A stretch of DNA of 37,584 nt from Marinobacter sp. (GTDB lineage: Bacteria; Pseudomonadota; Gammaproteobacteria; Pseudomonadales; Oleiphilaceae), in contig JAAZVL010000013.1 in the NCBI GenBank assembly GCA_018623515.1, positions 1 through 37,584 on the forward strand, read 5' to 3'. Shown piece by piece: positions 17,429 through 27,112 of the stretch. The notes beneath the pieces are model-generated. The model was given only the letters and a program-made list of their open reading frames with translations, did not search any database and was not told the DNA's origin. Position 1 is the stretch's first letter, and each line of letters starts with the position of its first letter. The position numbers and the translations under genes are program-made.

Positions 17429-17456
17429 ACCTTCACCAGCGTTCAAACCAAACTCC

Positions 17457-17486
17457 GGGGTCTGAAGAAAGCCTTCTTCTGACCCC
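17457..17486. repeat. 30-bp palindromic repeat, copy 4
   Basis: Arms GGGGTCTGAAGAA and TTCTTCTGACCCC have one T:T mismatch. The copy ends 20 bp before the thiolase start and is identical over all 30 bp to copy 5 at 23085. Confidence 0.9.
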
Positions 17487-17506
17487 TTCTTCAAGGGAAC
17501 ACAACC

Positions 17507-18691
17507 ATGTCCGAAGCAGTCATCGTCTCCACCGCCCGCACCGGGCTCGGCAAGTCCTATCGCGGTGCCCTCAACAACACCCACAGTGTCGATATGGCCG
17601 GTCATGTCATTGAGCAGGCGGTCAGACGTGCCGGTATCGATCCGGCCATCGTCGAGGACGTCATCCTCGGTGCCACCTTCCACGAAGGCGCCCAGGGCAA
17701 GAACATGGCGCGCCTGGCGGCCATTCGTGCCGGTCTGCCGGTCACGACCGCGGGTCTCTCCATCAACCGGTTCTGCAGCTCCGGGCTTCAGTCCATTGCC
17801 ATCGCCGCCCAGCGGGTAGTGTCCGAGAAGGTGCCCGCCATGGTGGCCGGCGGGGTTGAGTCCATTTCCCTGGTGCAGAACGACAAGATCAACAGTTTCC
17901 ACGCCACCAACGACTGGCTGATGAAGAACAAGCCCGAGCTGTATTTGTCCATGATCGAGACCGCCGATATTGTGGCCAAGCGCTATAACGTCAGCCGGGA
18001 AGCCCAGGACGAGTACGCCCTGATTTCCCAACAGCGTACGGCGGCCGCTCAGGAAGCCGGCAAGTTCGATGACGAGATCGTGCCTTTCGACACCACCATG
18101 CTGGTCAAGAACAAGGAAACCGGCGAAGTCAGCGAGAAACAGGTAACCCTGGACCGGGACGAGTGCAACCGCCCTAACACCACCCTCGAGGGTCTCGCCG
18201 GCCTGGATCCGGTGCGCGGTCCGGACCAGTTCATCACCGCCGGTAACGCCAGTCAGCTGTCCGACGGCGCCTCGGTGTGCACAGTGATGAACAGCACCTA
18301 CGCCGAGAAGCACAACATCGAGCCCATGGGTATCTTCCGCGGCTTCGCGGTCGCCGGTTGCGAGCCGGACGAGATGGGTATCGGCCCGGTGTTCGCGATT
18401 CCGCGGCTGCTGGAGCGCACCGGCCTGACCATGGACGACATCGATCTGTGGGAACTGAACGAAGCGTTTGCCTCCCAGGTGGTGTACTGCCGTGACCGGC
18501 TCGGTATCCCCATGGAGAAGCTGAACGTGAATGGCGGCTCCATTGCGGTCGGTCACCCCTACGGTGTCACCGGCTCTCGCCTGACCGGCCATGCCCTGAT
18601 TGAAGGCAAGCGTCGCGGTGCCAAATACGTGGTCGTGACCATGTGTATCGGTGGTGGCCAGGGCGCCGCCGGCCTGTTCGAAGTGGTGTAA
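17507..18691 (+). CDS. Acetyl-CoA C-acyltransferase (FadA-like thiolase)
   Basis: This 394-residue thiolase cleaves 3-ketoacyl-CoA with CoA to acetyl-CoA and a shortened acyl-CoA, the last step of beta-oxidation. The nucleophile is Cys90 in [12 protein letters not shown]; His350 ([16 protein letters not shown]) and Cys380 ([11 protein letters not shown]) complete the active site. The His loop reads [10 protein letters not shown] instead of the more usual GHPxGxSGAR, a mild difference. Together with the upstream multienzyme and downstream acyl-CoA dehydrogenase it completes a beta-oxidation set. AAGGGAA precedes the ATG. A biosynthetic thiolase role is less likely given the context. Confidence 0.93.
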   Translation: MSEAVIVSTARTGLGKSYRGALNNTHSVDMAGHVIEQAVRRAGIDPAIVEDVILGATFHEGAQGKNMARLAAIRAGLPVTTAGLSINRFCSSGLQSIAIAAQRVVSEKVPAMVAGGVESISLVQNDKINSFHATNDWLMKNKPELYLSMIETADIVAKRYNVSREAQDEYALISQQRTAAAQEAGKFDDEIVPFDTTMLVKNKETGEVSEKQVTLDRDECNRPNTTLEGLAGLDPVRGPDQFITAGNASQLSDGASVCTVMNSTYAEKHNIEPMGIFRGFAVAGCEPDEMGIGPVFAIPRLLERTGLTMDDIDLWELNEAFASQVVYCRDRLGIPMEKLNVNGGSIAVGHPYGVTGSRLTGHALIEGKRRGAKYVVVTMCIGGGQGAAGLFEVV

Positions 18692-18708
18692 ACCGGGGAG
18701 GCGTCGCC

Positions 18709-20511
18709 ATGCAGCAGAAGATCATCAACCCTCGCGATCTGGCATTCCAGCTCTATGAGCTGCACGACGTGGAGCAGGTGCTGCGGTTCGAGCGCTACTC
18801 GGAACACAATCGCGAAACCCTGCAGGCGGCGCTGGACCTCGCTCTGAAAGTGGCGGCGGAGGAATTTGCGCCGCACGCCCGCCTGGTGGACGAGGAAGAG
18901 CCCACCTTCGAGAACGGGCGGGTGGAGATGCGGCCGGAAGTCCGCAAGGCCCTGGATGTGCTCAAGGGCACCGGCCTGATGGCGGCCAGCCAGGATTACG
19001 ACCGGGGCGGGATGCAACTGCCGGCGGCGGTGGCGCAGATGTGTGTGGGCCTGCTCAAGGGCGCCAACGTGGGTACCCAGGGCTACGCCGGCCTGACCAT
19101 CGCAGCTGCCAACCTGATCCTGGCCCATGGCAGCGAGGAGCAGAAGAGCCGGTACGCGGACCAGATGCTGGCGGGCCGGTTCTTCGGCACCATGTGCCTG
19201 ACCGAACCCCACGCCGGCTCCTCGCTAGGGGATCTCCGCACCCGCGCCGAACCCCGGGCGGATGGCAGCTACCGGTTGTTTGGCAATAAGATCTACATCT
19301 CCGGCGGCGACCATGAACTGAGCGAGAACATCATCCACATGGTGCTCGCCCGCTTGCCGGATGCACCACCGGGCGTGAAGGGCATTTCCCTGTTCCTGGT
19401 GCCCAAGATCCTGGTGAACGAGGACGGCTCTCTGGGCGAGCGTAACGACGTGGCCCTGGCCGGCCTCATCCACAAGATGGGTTATCGTGGTACTACCTCA
19501 ACCATGCTCAATTTCGGTGAGCAGGACGGTGCCGTCGGTTATCTGGTCGGCAAACCCCATCAGGGGCTTGCCGCCATGTTCCATATGATGAATGAAGCCC
19601 GGATCGGCGTCGGCCTGGGCTCGGTGATGCTGGGTTATACCGGCTACCTGCATGCCCTGGAGTATGCCCGGGAGCGGCGGCAGGGTCGCCCGATTGGCGA
19701 GAAGGACCCGCAAAGCCCTCAGGTACCGCTGATTCGTCATGCCGATATCCGGCGCATGCTGCTGGCTCAGAAGGCCTATGTCGAAGGTGGGCTGGCCCTG
19801 TGCCTGCAGGGCGCGATGCTGGTGGACGAGAAGAAATTTGCAGAAACCGCGGAGCAGCGTGATCTGGCCGCCGGCCTGCTGGATCTGCTGACGCCGGTCA
19901 TCAAGTCCTGGCCGTCCCGCTATTGCCTGGAAGCCAACAGCCTGGCCATTCAGGTGCATGGCGGCTATGGCTATACCCGGGAGTATCCGGTGGAGCAGTT
20001 CTACCGGGATAACCGGCTGAACCCGATCCACGAGGGTACCCACGGGATTCAGGGTCTGGACCTGCTTGGCCGAAAGGTTTCCATGGCTGGCGGCGAGTTC
20101 TACCAGGAGCTGATGGCCCGCATCGAGGCGACCGTTGGCGAGGCTCGTGCACATTCGCGACTAGCCGAAAGCGCCGAACGTCTCCAGAAGGCCGCCCGGG
20201 CCATCTCCGGCGCCACCGAGGCCATTAATGCGGTCAAGGTCAGCGGTGATAAGGAAAAGGCCCTGGCCAATGCCACCCTGTACCTGGATGCGTTCGGGCA
20301 GGTGGTGGTTGGCTGGTTGTGGCTTCGACAGGGACTGAGAGCCGTAGAGGGTCTGGCAAGATCAGAGGGGCAGGACGATGCTTTCTATGAGGGCAAGCTC
20401 AGGGCCTGTGAGTATTTTGCACGGTATGAGTTGTCGGGTGTGGTGAGTGTGGCCGAGTTGCTGAAAACGGTCGACGACACTGCACTGGGCATGGCCGATG
20501 CTGCATTCTGA
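18709..20511 (+). CDS. Acyl-CoA dehydrogenase, long (600-residue) form
   Basis: This 600-residue flavoprotein would carry out the first step of beta-oxidation on acyl-CoA. Residues 161-180 (TMCLTEPHAGSSLGDLRTRA) hold the flavin-contacting motif, and Glu442 in HEGTHGIQGLDLLGR is the catalytic base at the usual position. An extra C-terminal helical domain of about 130 residues follows, as in the larger acyl-CoA dehydrogenases of pseudomonads that act on medium or long chains. I start at ATG 18709 (MQQKIINPRD), with GGGGAGG upstream, 17 bp after the thiolase stop; the frame open from 18643 lies within the thiolase gene. It is the third gene of the operon. Confidence 0.92.
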   Translation: MQQKIINPRDLAFQLYELHDVEQVLRFERYSEHNRETLQAALDLALKVAAEEFAPHARLVDEEEPTFENGRVEMRPEVRKALDVLKGTGLMAASQDYDRGGMQLPAAVAQMCVGLLKGANVGTQGYAGLTIAAANLILAHGSEEQKSRYADQMLAGRFFGTMCLTEPHAGSSLGDLRTRAEPRADGSYRLFGNKIYISGGDHELSENIIHMVLARLPDAPPGVKGISLFLVPKILVNEDGSLGERNDVALAGLIHKMGYRGTTSTMLNFGEQDGAVGYLVGKPHQGLAAMFHMMNEARIGVGLGSVMLGYTGYLHALEYARERRQGRPIGEKDPQSPQVPLIRHADIRRMLLAQKAYVEGGLALCLQGAMLVDEKKFAETAEQRDLAAGLLDLLTPVIKSWPSRYCLEANSLAIQVHGGYGYTREYPVEQFYRDNRLNPIHEGTHGIQGLDLLGRKVSMAGGEFYQELMARIEATVGEARAHSRLAESAERLQKAARAISGATEAINAVKVSGDKEKALANATLYLDAFGQVVVGWLWLRQGLRAVEGLARSEGQDDAFYEGKLRACEYFARYELSGVVSVAELLKTVDDTALGMADAAF

Positions 20512-20514
20512 CCC

Positions 20515-20536
20515 CTCCTTTAACAAAAAAGGGGAG
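20515..20536 (+). promoter_or_regulatory. Possible ribosome-binding-site hairpin before the alcohol dehydrogenase gene
   Basis: CTCCTTT (20515-20521) can pair with AGGGGAG (20530-20536), the Shine-Dalgarno sequence of the next gene, with two G:U pairs. Translation of the upstream gene, which ends at 20511, could open it. Confidence 0.3.
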
Positions 20537-20542
20537 TAAAAA

Positions 20543-21649
20543 ATGGACAGACAAGCCAAAGCCGTGGTCTGCCGGGAATGGGGCCAGCCCGTTCAGGTCG
20601 AGACCATCACTGTGGAAGGCCCCAAGCGGGGCGAGATCACCATCAAGATTGCGGCCTGTGGTGTGTGCCACAGCGATCTGTCCGCCACCACCGGCAAGAT
20701 TCCCTATCCGCCACCCCTGGTTCTGGGCCACGAAGCCGCCGGTGTCGTGGTGGAAGTGGGTGAAGGGGTGACCGAGTTCAAGGAAGGGGACCACGTAGTC
20801 AGCTCCTTCATCTCCATGTGCGGTAAGTGCCGCCAGTGTGTTCGCGGCCGGCCGGTGTTGTGTGAGAACGCCCGCAAGGCCATGTTCACTCTGCCGGACG
20901 GCACCGTCCGTACCCGGGATGCCAACGGCGAGCCGCTGAACGTGTTCGGGGCCTGTGGCGTGATGGCCGAATACGCCACCATGCACGTGGACAATTGCGT
21001 GAAAGTGGATGATACCGTACCCATGAAGAACGCGGCTCTGGTCGGTTGCGCGGTGATGACCGGTGTTGGCGCCGTCTTCAATACGGCCCGACTGGAGCCC
21101 GGTTCCCGGGCGGCGGTGTTCGGGATCGGCGGTGTGGGTCTCAACGCCATCCAGGGCTGTGCCACCGCCGGTGCCGAGATGATCGTGGCAGTCGATAGCA
21201 ATCCGAAGAAGCTGGAGATGGCGATGGAATTCGGGGCCACCCACACGGTCAATATCAACGAGGTCGAAGATGCGGCCAAGGCCGTGAAGAAGCTGACCGG
21301 TGGCGTGGATTACGCCTTTGAATGCGTGGGCGCCGGTGCGGTGGTCGAGCAGGCTTACAAGTGTCTCGGCCGCGGTGGTACCGCCGTGGTGGTGGGCGTT
21401 GCCGACCCGAAGGACAAGACGTCACTGACCACCCTGACGCTGCCGGCGGATGAACGCACCCTGAAAGGCAGCTGGCTGGGGTCAGCCCGGCCGCAGCACG
21501 ATTTCCCCAGAATCCTGGGGCTTTACAAGGCCGGTAAACTCAAGTTGGATGAACTGATTACCCGGACCTACCCCATTGAAGAGGCTGCCCAGGCTTTCGA
21601 TGATATGGTGGCTGGCAAAAACGCCCGTGGCGTGATCGTATTTGATTAA
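20543..21649 (+). CDS. Zinc-dependent alcohol dehydrogenase (class III-like MDR)
   Basis: This 368-residue medium-chain dehydrogenase would oxidise an alcohol to an aldehyde with NAD. Catalytic zinc ligands are Cys42 (ACGVCHSD), His63 (GHEAAG) and Cys169. Structural zinc ligands are Cys93, Cys96, Cys99 and Cys107. The dinucleotide loop GIGGVG is at 194-199, followed by an Asp in VAVDSNPKK that favours NAD over NADP. It resembles class III/benzyl-alcohol-type enzymes, but substrate is not readable. It sits 31 bp after the acyl-CoA dehydrogenase and 10 bp before an aldehyde dehydrogenase, so alcohol to acid conversion is the likely joint role. Confidence 0.92.
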   Translation: MDRQAKAVVCREWGQPVQVETITVEGPKRGEITIKIAACGVCHSDLSATTGKIPYPPPLVLGHEAAGVVVEVGEGVTEFKEGDHVVSSFISMCGKCRQCVRGRPVLCENARKAMFTLPDGTVRTRDANGEPLNVFGACGVMAEYATMHVDNCVKVDDTVPMKNAALVGCAVMTGVGAVFNTARLEPGSRAAVFGIGGVGLNAIQGCATAGAEMIVAVDSNPKKLEMAMEFGATHTVNINEVEDAAKAVKKLTGGVDYAFECVGAGAVVEQAYKCLGRGGTAVVVGVADPKDKTSLTTLTLPADERTLKGSWLGSARPQHDFPRILGLYKAGKLKLDELITRTYPIEEAAQAFDDMVAGKNARGVIVFD

Positions 21650-21659
21650 GGGGGATAGC

Positions 21660-23075
21660 ATGAACGAATTGAGCAAGAACTACATCAACGGCCAGTGGGT
21701 CGACTGGAATGGCGAGCTGATCGACGTCCATGAAGCGGGTACCGGTGACGTTATTGCCCGGGTGCCGGCCTCCGGTCGTGAGGAAATGGAGCAGGCGATC
21801 GCCGCGGCGGATGCCGCATTCGAGAGCTGGTCCGAAAGCAGCCTGGAGCAGCGGCTGAAAGTTCTGGAGCAGCTGCACGCAGGCCTCAAGGAGCGGGCGC
21901 CGGAAATTGCCGAGACGGTGAGCCGGGAAGTGGGCATGCCGATCAAACTGGCCACTCCCATCCAGGCTGGCATGCCGGCGGCGGTCACCAAGACCTACCT
22001 GAAGATGCTGCCGGAGTTCCCGTTCACCGAGCAGTCCGGCAACTCGGAGGTGCAGTATGCACCGGTGGGTGTGGTCGGCTGTATCACCCCCTGGAACTAT
22101 CCGCTGCACCAGGTGATCCTGAAAATCGTACCGGCCATTGCCGCCGGTTGTACCGTGGTCCTGAAGCCGTCGGAAATTGCTCCGCAGACGGCTTACATCC
22201 TGGCGGAGATCCTGGATGGCACCGATCTGCCCAAGGGCGTGTTCAACATGGTGTGTGGACTGGGCCAGACCGTGGGCGACACCCTGATCAAGCATCCGGA
22301 CGTGCGCATGGTGTCCTTCACCGGCTCCACCCGCACCGGTCACCTGATCGCCCATGCCGCCGCAGACGACTTCAAGCGCATTGCCCTGGAGATGGGTGGC
22401 AAGTCAGCCTCGGTCATCCTCCCGGACGCCGACCTCGCCGGCGCAGTCAAGGGCACGGTGAATAACTGCCTGCTGAACTCGGGTCAGACCTGCACCGCGC
22501 TGACCCGTATGCTGGTGCCGGCGGACAAGCATGATGAGGCCTGTGAACTGGCAGCGGCCGCCGTGGCCAAGATGACTCCGGGTAACCCGCTCGAGGAAAC
22601 CACCCGTCTGGGCCCGTTATCCTCCGCCCAGCAGCGTGACCGGGTGATCGATTACATCAAGCTCGGTATCGAGGAAGGCGCCACCCTGGTGGCGGGCGGC
22701 CCGGAAGCGCCGGAGGGCTGCGAGAAGGGCTACTTCGTGAAGGCCACGGTCTTCGGCAACGTCCGTCCGGACAGCCGCATCGCCCAGGAAGAGATCTTCG
22801 GTCCGGTGTTGTGCGTCATTCCCTACAACGACGAGGCCGAGGCGATCCGCATTGCCAACGGCACACAGTATGGTCTGTCCGGCGCTGTCTGGTCTGCTGA
22901 TGACGACCATGCCAGGAAGGTGGCGGGCAAACTGCGCACCGGGCAGGTGACTGTCAACGGCGGTGCCTTCAACCCGCTGGCGCCGTTCGGCGGCTTCGGT
23001 CACTCCGGCCTCGGCCGCGAGTTCGGCAAGTGGGGCCTGGAGGAGTTCCTGGAGGTGCGGTCGCTGCAGCTGTGA
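21660..23075 (+). CDS. Aldehyde dehydrogenase family protein
   Basis: This 471-residue protein oxidises an aldehyde to the acid with NAD(P). The catalytic Cys278 lies in NSGQTCTALTR, the general base Glu244 in ALEMGGKSA, the oxyanion Asn145 in TPWNYPL, and Lys169 in VLKPSE contacts the cofactor. I start at ATG 21660 (MNELSKNYING), 10 bp after the alcohol dehydrogenase stop, with GGGGGAT upstream; the frame continues 6 codons further but lacks a better start. It ends the five-gene run, and a palindromic repeat follows 9 bp later. The acid product would need an acyl-CoA ligase, not present here, to enter the upstream beta-oxidation enzymes. Confidence 0.93.
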   Translation: MNELSKNYINGQWVDWNGELIDVHEAGTGDVIARVPASGREEMEQAIAAADAAFESWSESSLEQRLKVLEQLHAGLKERAPEIAETVSREVGMPIKLATPIQAGMPAAVTKTYLKMLPEFPFTEQSGNSEVQYAPVGVVGCITPWNYPLHQVILKIVPAIAAGCTVVLKPSEIAPQTAYILAEILDGTDLPKGVFNMVCGLGQTVGDTLIKHPDVRMVSFTGSTRTGHLIAHAAADDFKRIALEMGGKSASVILPDADLAGAVKGTVNNCLLNSGQTCTALTRMLVPADKHDEACELAAAAVAKMTPGNPLEETTRLGPLSSAQQRDRVIDYIKLGIEEGATLVAGGPEAPEGCEKGYFVKATVFGNVRPDSRIAQEEIFGPVLCVIPYNDEAEAIRIANGTQYGLSGAVWSADDDHARKVAGKLRTGQVTVNGGAFNPLAPFGGFGHSGLGREFGKWGLEEFLEVRSLQL

Positions 23076-23084
23076 GGCGCCCGC

Positions 23085-23114
23085 GGGGTCTGAAGAAAGC
23101 CTTCTTCTGACCCC
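23085..23114. repeat. 30-bp palindromic repeat, copy 5
   Basis: This copy is identical over 30 bp to copy 4 (17457-17486). It lies between the convergent aldehyde dehydrogenase and TetR genes, 9 bp after the former and 9 bp before the end of the latter. Confidence 0.9.
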
Positions 23115-23123
23115 AACTTCACC

Positions 23124-23705
23124 TCAGGCCTTGCCCCCCAGCAGAATCCTCACCGCCGTACAGGCATCCTCCAGCTCCTCATCCCGGGGTTCACGGCCCC
23201 CGAGGATGTCGCTGTAGAGGCAGGATTCCGCGAGCCGGACCATGAATGACGACAGGCTCTCTATATTCATCGGGGGCGTGATATAGCCCTTGGCGACCTG
23301 GTCCCTGAGGAGGCGGGTATTCGCCTCGACCGTCCGGCTGCGCAAGGTGGATTTTGATGAAGTCAGAATCTTGAGCGCGTACTCCGGATCCTCATTGATA
23401 AAACGGCGCAGGGGTTCGAAATGCATGACGGTGGAGTTGATGTGACGGTAGACCCCGACGACAAACTCCACACCGTGGCCGGGAGTAACAGCCAGAGCTT
23501 CCTGTCGCACTGGCTCATAGAGCGACCAGAGAACTTCACCGATCAGAAGGTCTTTGTTGCCCACCCAGCGGAACAGGGTAGCCCGGCCGATATTGAGTTC
23601 GTCCGACAGGGACGCAAGGTGGATGCGCTCGCCCTTCAGCCACATCCGCCTTGCCCGTTTGAAGGCATCGGCCGGTGTTGCTTTCGTTGTTGTTCTGGCT
23701 GTCAC
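23124..23705 (-). CDS. TetR family transcriptional regulator
   Basis: This 193-residue regulator has an N-terminal helix-turn-helix at about 29-55 (LASLSDELNIGRATLFRWVGNKDLL) of the TetR type and an all-helical ligand domain. The pattern RATLFRWVGNKDLLIGEVLW recalls the QsdR subgroup, though I cannot confirm this by eye. The start is a GTG at 23705 with AGAGG upstream. It converges with the aldehyde dehydrogenase gene and is divergent, over only 55 bp, from the NADH:quinone reductase gene, which is its most likely target. A short AT-rich inverted repeat AAAT-TCG-ATTT at 23721-23731 in this gap is a possible but weak operator. Confidence 0.88.
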   Translation of the reverse strand: MTARTTTKATPADAFKRARRMWLKGERIHLASLSDELNIGRATLFRWVGNKDLLIGEVLWSLYEPVRQEALAVTPGHGVEFVVGVYRHINSTVMHFEPLRRFINEDPEYALKILTSSKSTLRSRTVEANTRLLRDQVAKGYITPPMNIESLSSFMVRLAESCLYSDILGGREPRDEELEDACTAVRILLGGKA

Positions 23706-23739
23706 TGGAACCTCTTATCCAAATTCGATTTCATTCTAA

Positions 23740-24741
<1,002 letters not shown>

Positions 24742-24757
24742 GGCTGAAGCCCCTCCC

Positions 24758-24789
24758 GTGAAGGTTTTGTGAAGTCTTGGCGCTACACT
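24758..24789 (+). promoter_or_regulatory. Direct-repeat promoter of the two-component system
   Basis: GTGAAGGTTTT (24758-24768) and GTGAAGTCTTG (24769-24779) form an 11-bp-period tandem repeat. A -10-like TACACT follows at 24784-24789, and no consensus -35 is seen. This is typical of OmpR/PhoB-type activator promoters and suggests autoregulation. A matching layout occurs before msrAB. Confidence 0.6.
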
Positions 24790-24820
24790 GGTAGTCATGA
24801 AACGAAAGGACCAGGCCGAG

Positions 24821-25522
24821 ATGACACGAACCGTACTGATCATTGAGGATAACCCCGGTATCGGCGAGCTGGTGCGCATGCAGGTGTCGGACCTGGGCAT
24901 GCGTGCCATTCTCGTCGGTCGGGGTGATGAGGGTCTGGAGCGTTTTCACCAGGGTGGGATCGACCTGGTGATTCTGGATCTGATGCTCCCCGGGATGGAT
25001 GGCCTGGCGGTGTGCCGGGAAATCCGGTCGGGCGCCGGGTATGTACCGGTGCTGATGCTGACTGCCAAGAGTTCCGAGCTGGACCGTGTCCTGGGTCTGG
25101 AGATGGGCGCGGATGATTACCTCACCAAGCCGTTCAGCGTCGCGGAGCTGGCGGCCCGCATCAAGGCGCTGTTCCGACGCGTCGATGCCATGTCCTCCGG
25201 AATGTCAGAGCAACCCGAGGCGGAGGAGCTGGTTGTCGAGGAGCTCCGCATTGATCCGGTCCGACACCGGGTGTTTGTAAGGGACCGCGAGGTTGATCTG
25301 ACCGCCCGTGAATTTGACCTGCTCTGGCATTTTGCCAGCCACCGGGGCCGGGTCTTCAGCCGCGCCCAGCTGCTGGATGCCGTCTGGGGCTACAACCATG
25401 AGGGCTACGAGCACACCGTCAACACCCATATCAACCGCCTCCGGAACAAGGTCGAGGCTGACCCCTCGGCGCCCCGGTATATCCAGACGGTATGGGGTGT
25501 CGGATACCGGTTTATGGACTGA
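24821..25522 (+). CDS. OmpR/PhoB-family response regulator
   Basis: This 233-residue regulator has a receiver domain with phospho-acceptor Asp53 (LDLMLPGMDG), the acidic pair in IIEDN and Lys in LTKPFSV, then a winged-helix DNA-binding domain (TAREFDLLWHFASHRGRVFSR; HTVNTHINRLRNKVE; WGVGYRF). I choose ATG 24821 (MTRTVLIIED); an in-frame ATG at 24797 adds eight charged residues and cannot be excluded. The kinase gene starts 3 bp after its stop, so they are coupled. The GTGAA direct repeats upstream, and similar ones before msrAB, make those two promoters its probable targets. Confidence 0.92.
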   Translation: MTRTVLIIEDNPGIGELVRMQVSDLGMRAILVGRGDEGLERFHQGGIDLVILDLMLPGMDGLAVCREIRSGAGYVPVLMLTAKSSELDRVLGLEMGADDYLTKPFSVAELAARIKALFRRVDAMSSGMSEQPEAEELVVEELRIDPVRHRVFVRDREVDLTAREFDLLWHFASHRGRVFSRAQLLDAVWGYNHEGYEHTVNTHINRLRNKVEADPSAPRYIQTVWGVGYRFMD

Positions 25523-25525
25523 CCC

Positions 25526-27007
25526 ATGGCTCTGTCACTGTTCCGTACGCTCTACGCCCGGCTCGCGCTGGGGCTGTTTCTGCTGCTGGTCATAGTTGGC
25601 GGCCTGTTCACGGTCCTCAGTCTCTATTCGGTGCGCGAGTACACTGCCGCAGTCAATCAGGAACTCAATCGTGACCTCGCCCGGAATCTGGTCGCCGACC
25701 GTAACCTCGTGACCGACGGTCAGCTGGACCAGCAAGCCCTGAAAAGACTGTTCGACCTGTACATGACCATCAATCCCGGCATTGAGATCTACCTGCTGGG
25801 GCCAGATGGCCGGATCCTGTCCTACTCCGCTGACCCGGACAAGATCAAGCGTAACCGGGTCTCGCTGGAGCCGATCCGGACACTGCTTGCACAACCCGAC
25901 GCCTTTCCACTGCCGGGGGATGATCCCCGCAGTCATGACCGTCGGAAAGTGTTCTCGGTAACCACGGTACCGTTTGACAATGACCGTTCGGGGTATCTGT
26001 ACGTGGTGCTCCGGGGCGAGGAATACGATCTTGCCGAGAGCATGGTGCACAGCAATCAGTTGCTGCAGATGGGGGCAGGGGCGCTGGGCATCAGTCTGGT
26101 TGTTGGCCTGCTCGCGGGGCTGGTGTTCTTTCATCTGCTGACCCGGAGACTGTCGCGGCTGACCGAGCGGGTGGAGAATTTCGAGATCGGCGGCCAGGTC
26201 CTGGTTCCGGAGAATCGGGAAACGCCGGTTTCTCCCGGGGACGATATCGATTACCTGGCGGCACGGTTTGACCAGATGGCCAGTCGGATCGCCGCTCAGG
26301 TTGACCTTCTGAAAGAAAAGGATCACCAGCGCCGCCAGATGGTGGCCCAGGTTTCCCACGACCTGCGCACGCCGTTGGCGTCAATCCAGGGTTACCTGGA
26401 GGCCCTGAAGATGAAACAGGCGGATCTGGGGCCCGTCGAGCGCGCCCGGTTCCTTGATGTGGCGTTGGCGGAAACCTGGCGGTTGGGCCGTCTGGTGGAG
26501 GAATTGTTTGAACTGGCGGCGCTTGAAGCCCGGGAGAAACAACCGTCGCCGGAACCTTTCATGTTGGCTGAGTTGCTGCACGATGTGGTGCAGAAACACC
26601 AGCCCGAAGCGGAACAGTCTTCCGTACGGCTCCGTATCACCGATGCGGACGAAGTGATGGCGCTGGCGGACATCGCCATGACCGAGCGCATCCTCGATAA
26701 TCTGATCAGCAACGCGATTGCCCATTCTCCCGTCAACACCGACGTCAGACTGGCCGTCCGCCAGGATGGAGACGCTGTCCTGATGACCGTGGCAGATTCC
26801 GGGGCCGGCATCCACCCGCAAGACCGGGCCCACCTGTTCGAGCCCTTTTACCAGGGTACCGGGGCGGCCAATACCGGACATGCGGGCCTCGGTCTGGCCA
26901 TTGCCCGGCGTATGGTGGAACTGCAGCGAGGCCGCATCGAGGTGGAAAACCTCGAGCCAACCGGTGCCGAGTTCCGGGTCTGGCTGCCGCCCGCAGGCGC
27001 CCGCTAG
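25526..27007 (+). CDS. Membrane sensor histidine kinase
   Basis: This 493-residue kinase has two membrane segments (about 11-34 and 181-205) enclosing a periplasmic sensor domain of about 145 residues, a HAMP linker, a dimerisation domain with phospho-acceptor His278 (VSHDLRTPLASIQGY) and a HATPase domain with the N box NLISNAIAHS and G boxes DSGAGIHPQD and GHAGLGLAI. The sensor domain has no Cys and no motif I recognise. The signal is unknown; the downstream periplasmic methionine sulfoxide reductase suggests oxidative or chlorine stress in the envelope, by analogy with the HprRS system of E. coli, which controls MsrPQ. Confidence 0.93.
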   Translation: MALSLFRTLYARLALGLFLLLVIVGGLFTVLSLYSVREYTAAVNQELNRDLARNLVADRNLVTDGQLDQQALKRLFDLYMTINPGIEIYLLGPDGRILSYSADPDKIKRNRVSLEPIRTLLAQPDAFPLPGDDPRSHDRRKVFSVTTVPFDNDRSGYLYVVLRGEEYDLAESMVHSNQLLQMGAGALGISLVVGLLAGLVFFHLLTRRLSRLTERVENFEIGGQVLVPENRETPVSPGDDIDYLAARFDQMASRIAAQVDLLKEKDHQRRQMVAQVSHDLRTPLASIQGYLEALKMKQADLGPVERARFLDVALAETWRLGRLVEELFELAALEAREKQPSPEPFMLAELLHDVVQKHQPEAEQSSVRLRITDADEVMALADIAMTERILDNLISNAIAHSPVNTDVRLAVRQDGDAVLMTVADSGAGIHPQDRAHLFEPFYQGTGAANTGHAGLGLAIARRMVELQRGRIEVENLEPTGAEFRVWLPPAGAR

Positions 27008-27047
27008 CGCCTGAAAAATCCGCACCGTTATAGATTCGTAATACTCT

Positions 27048-27080
27048 GTGAACGGTTTCGTGAAACCACAGGTTCAGACT
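27048..27080 (+). promoter_or_regulatory. Direct-repeat promoter of msrAB
   Basis: GTGAACGGTTTC (27048-27059) is followed by GTGAAACC (27060-27067). A -10-like CAGACT lies at 27075-27080, 15 bp from the start of the second repeat, exactly the spacing found before the response regulator gene. A weaker alternative -10 (TAATAC) lies upstream. Confidence 0.5.
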
Positions 27081-27112
27081 GACAGCATGGCATCGTGTAC
27101 AGGAGAAATACC

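Noticed and set aside
17390..17506. The pair of palindromes between the FadB-like and thiolase genes as an operon-ending terminator
   Set aside because: Neither copy is followed by a T-run and the genes belong to one pathway, so complete termination is not supported; kept as repeats.
23721..23731. AAAT-TCG-ATTT as a firm TetR operator
   Set aside because: Arms of 4 bp of A and T only are too weak to call; mentioned only within the TetR entry.
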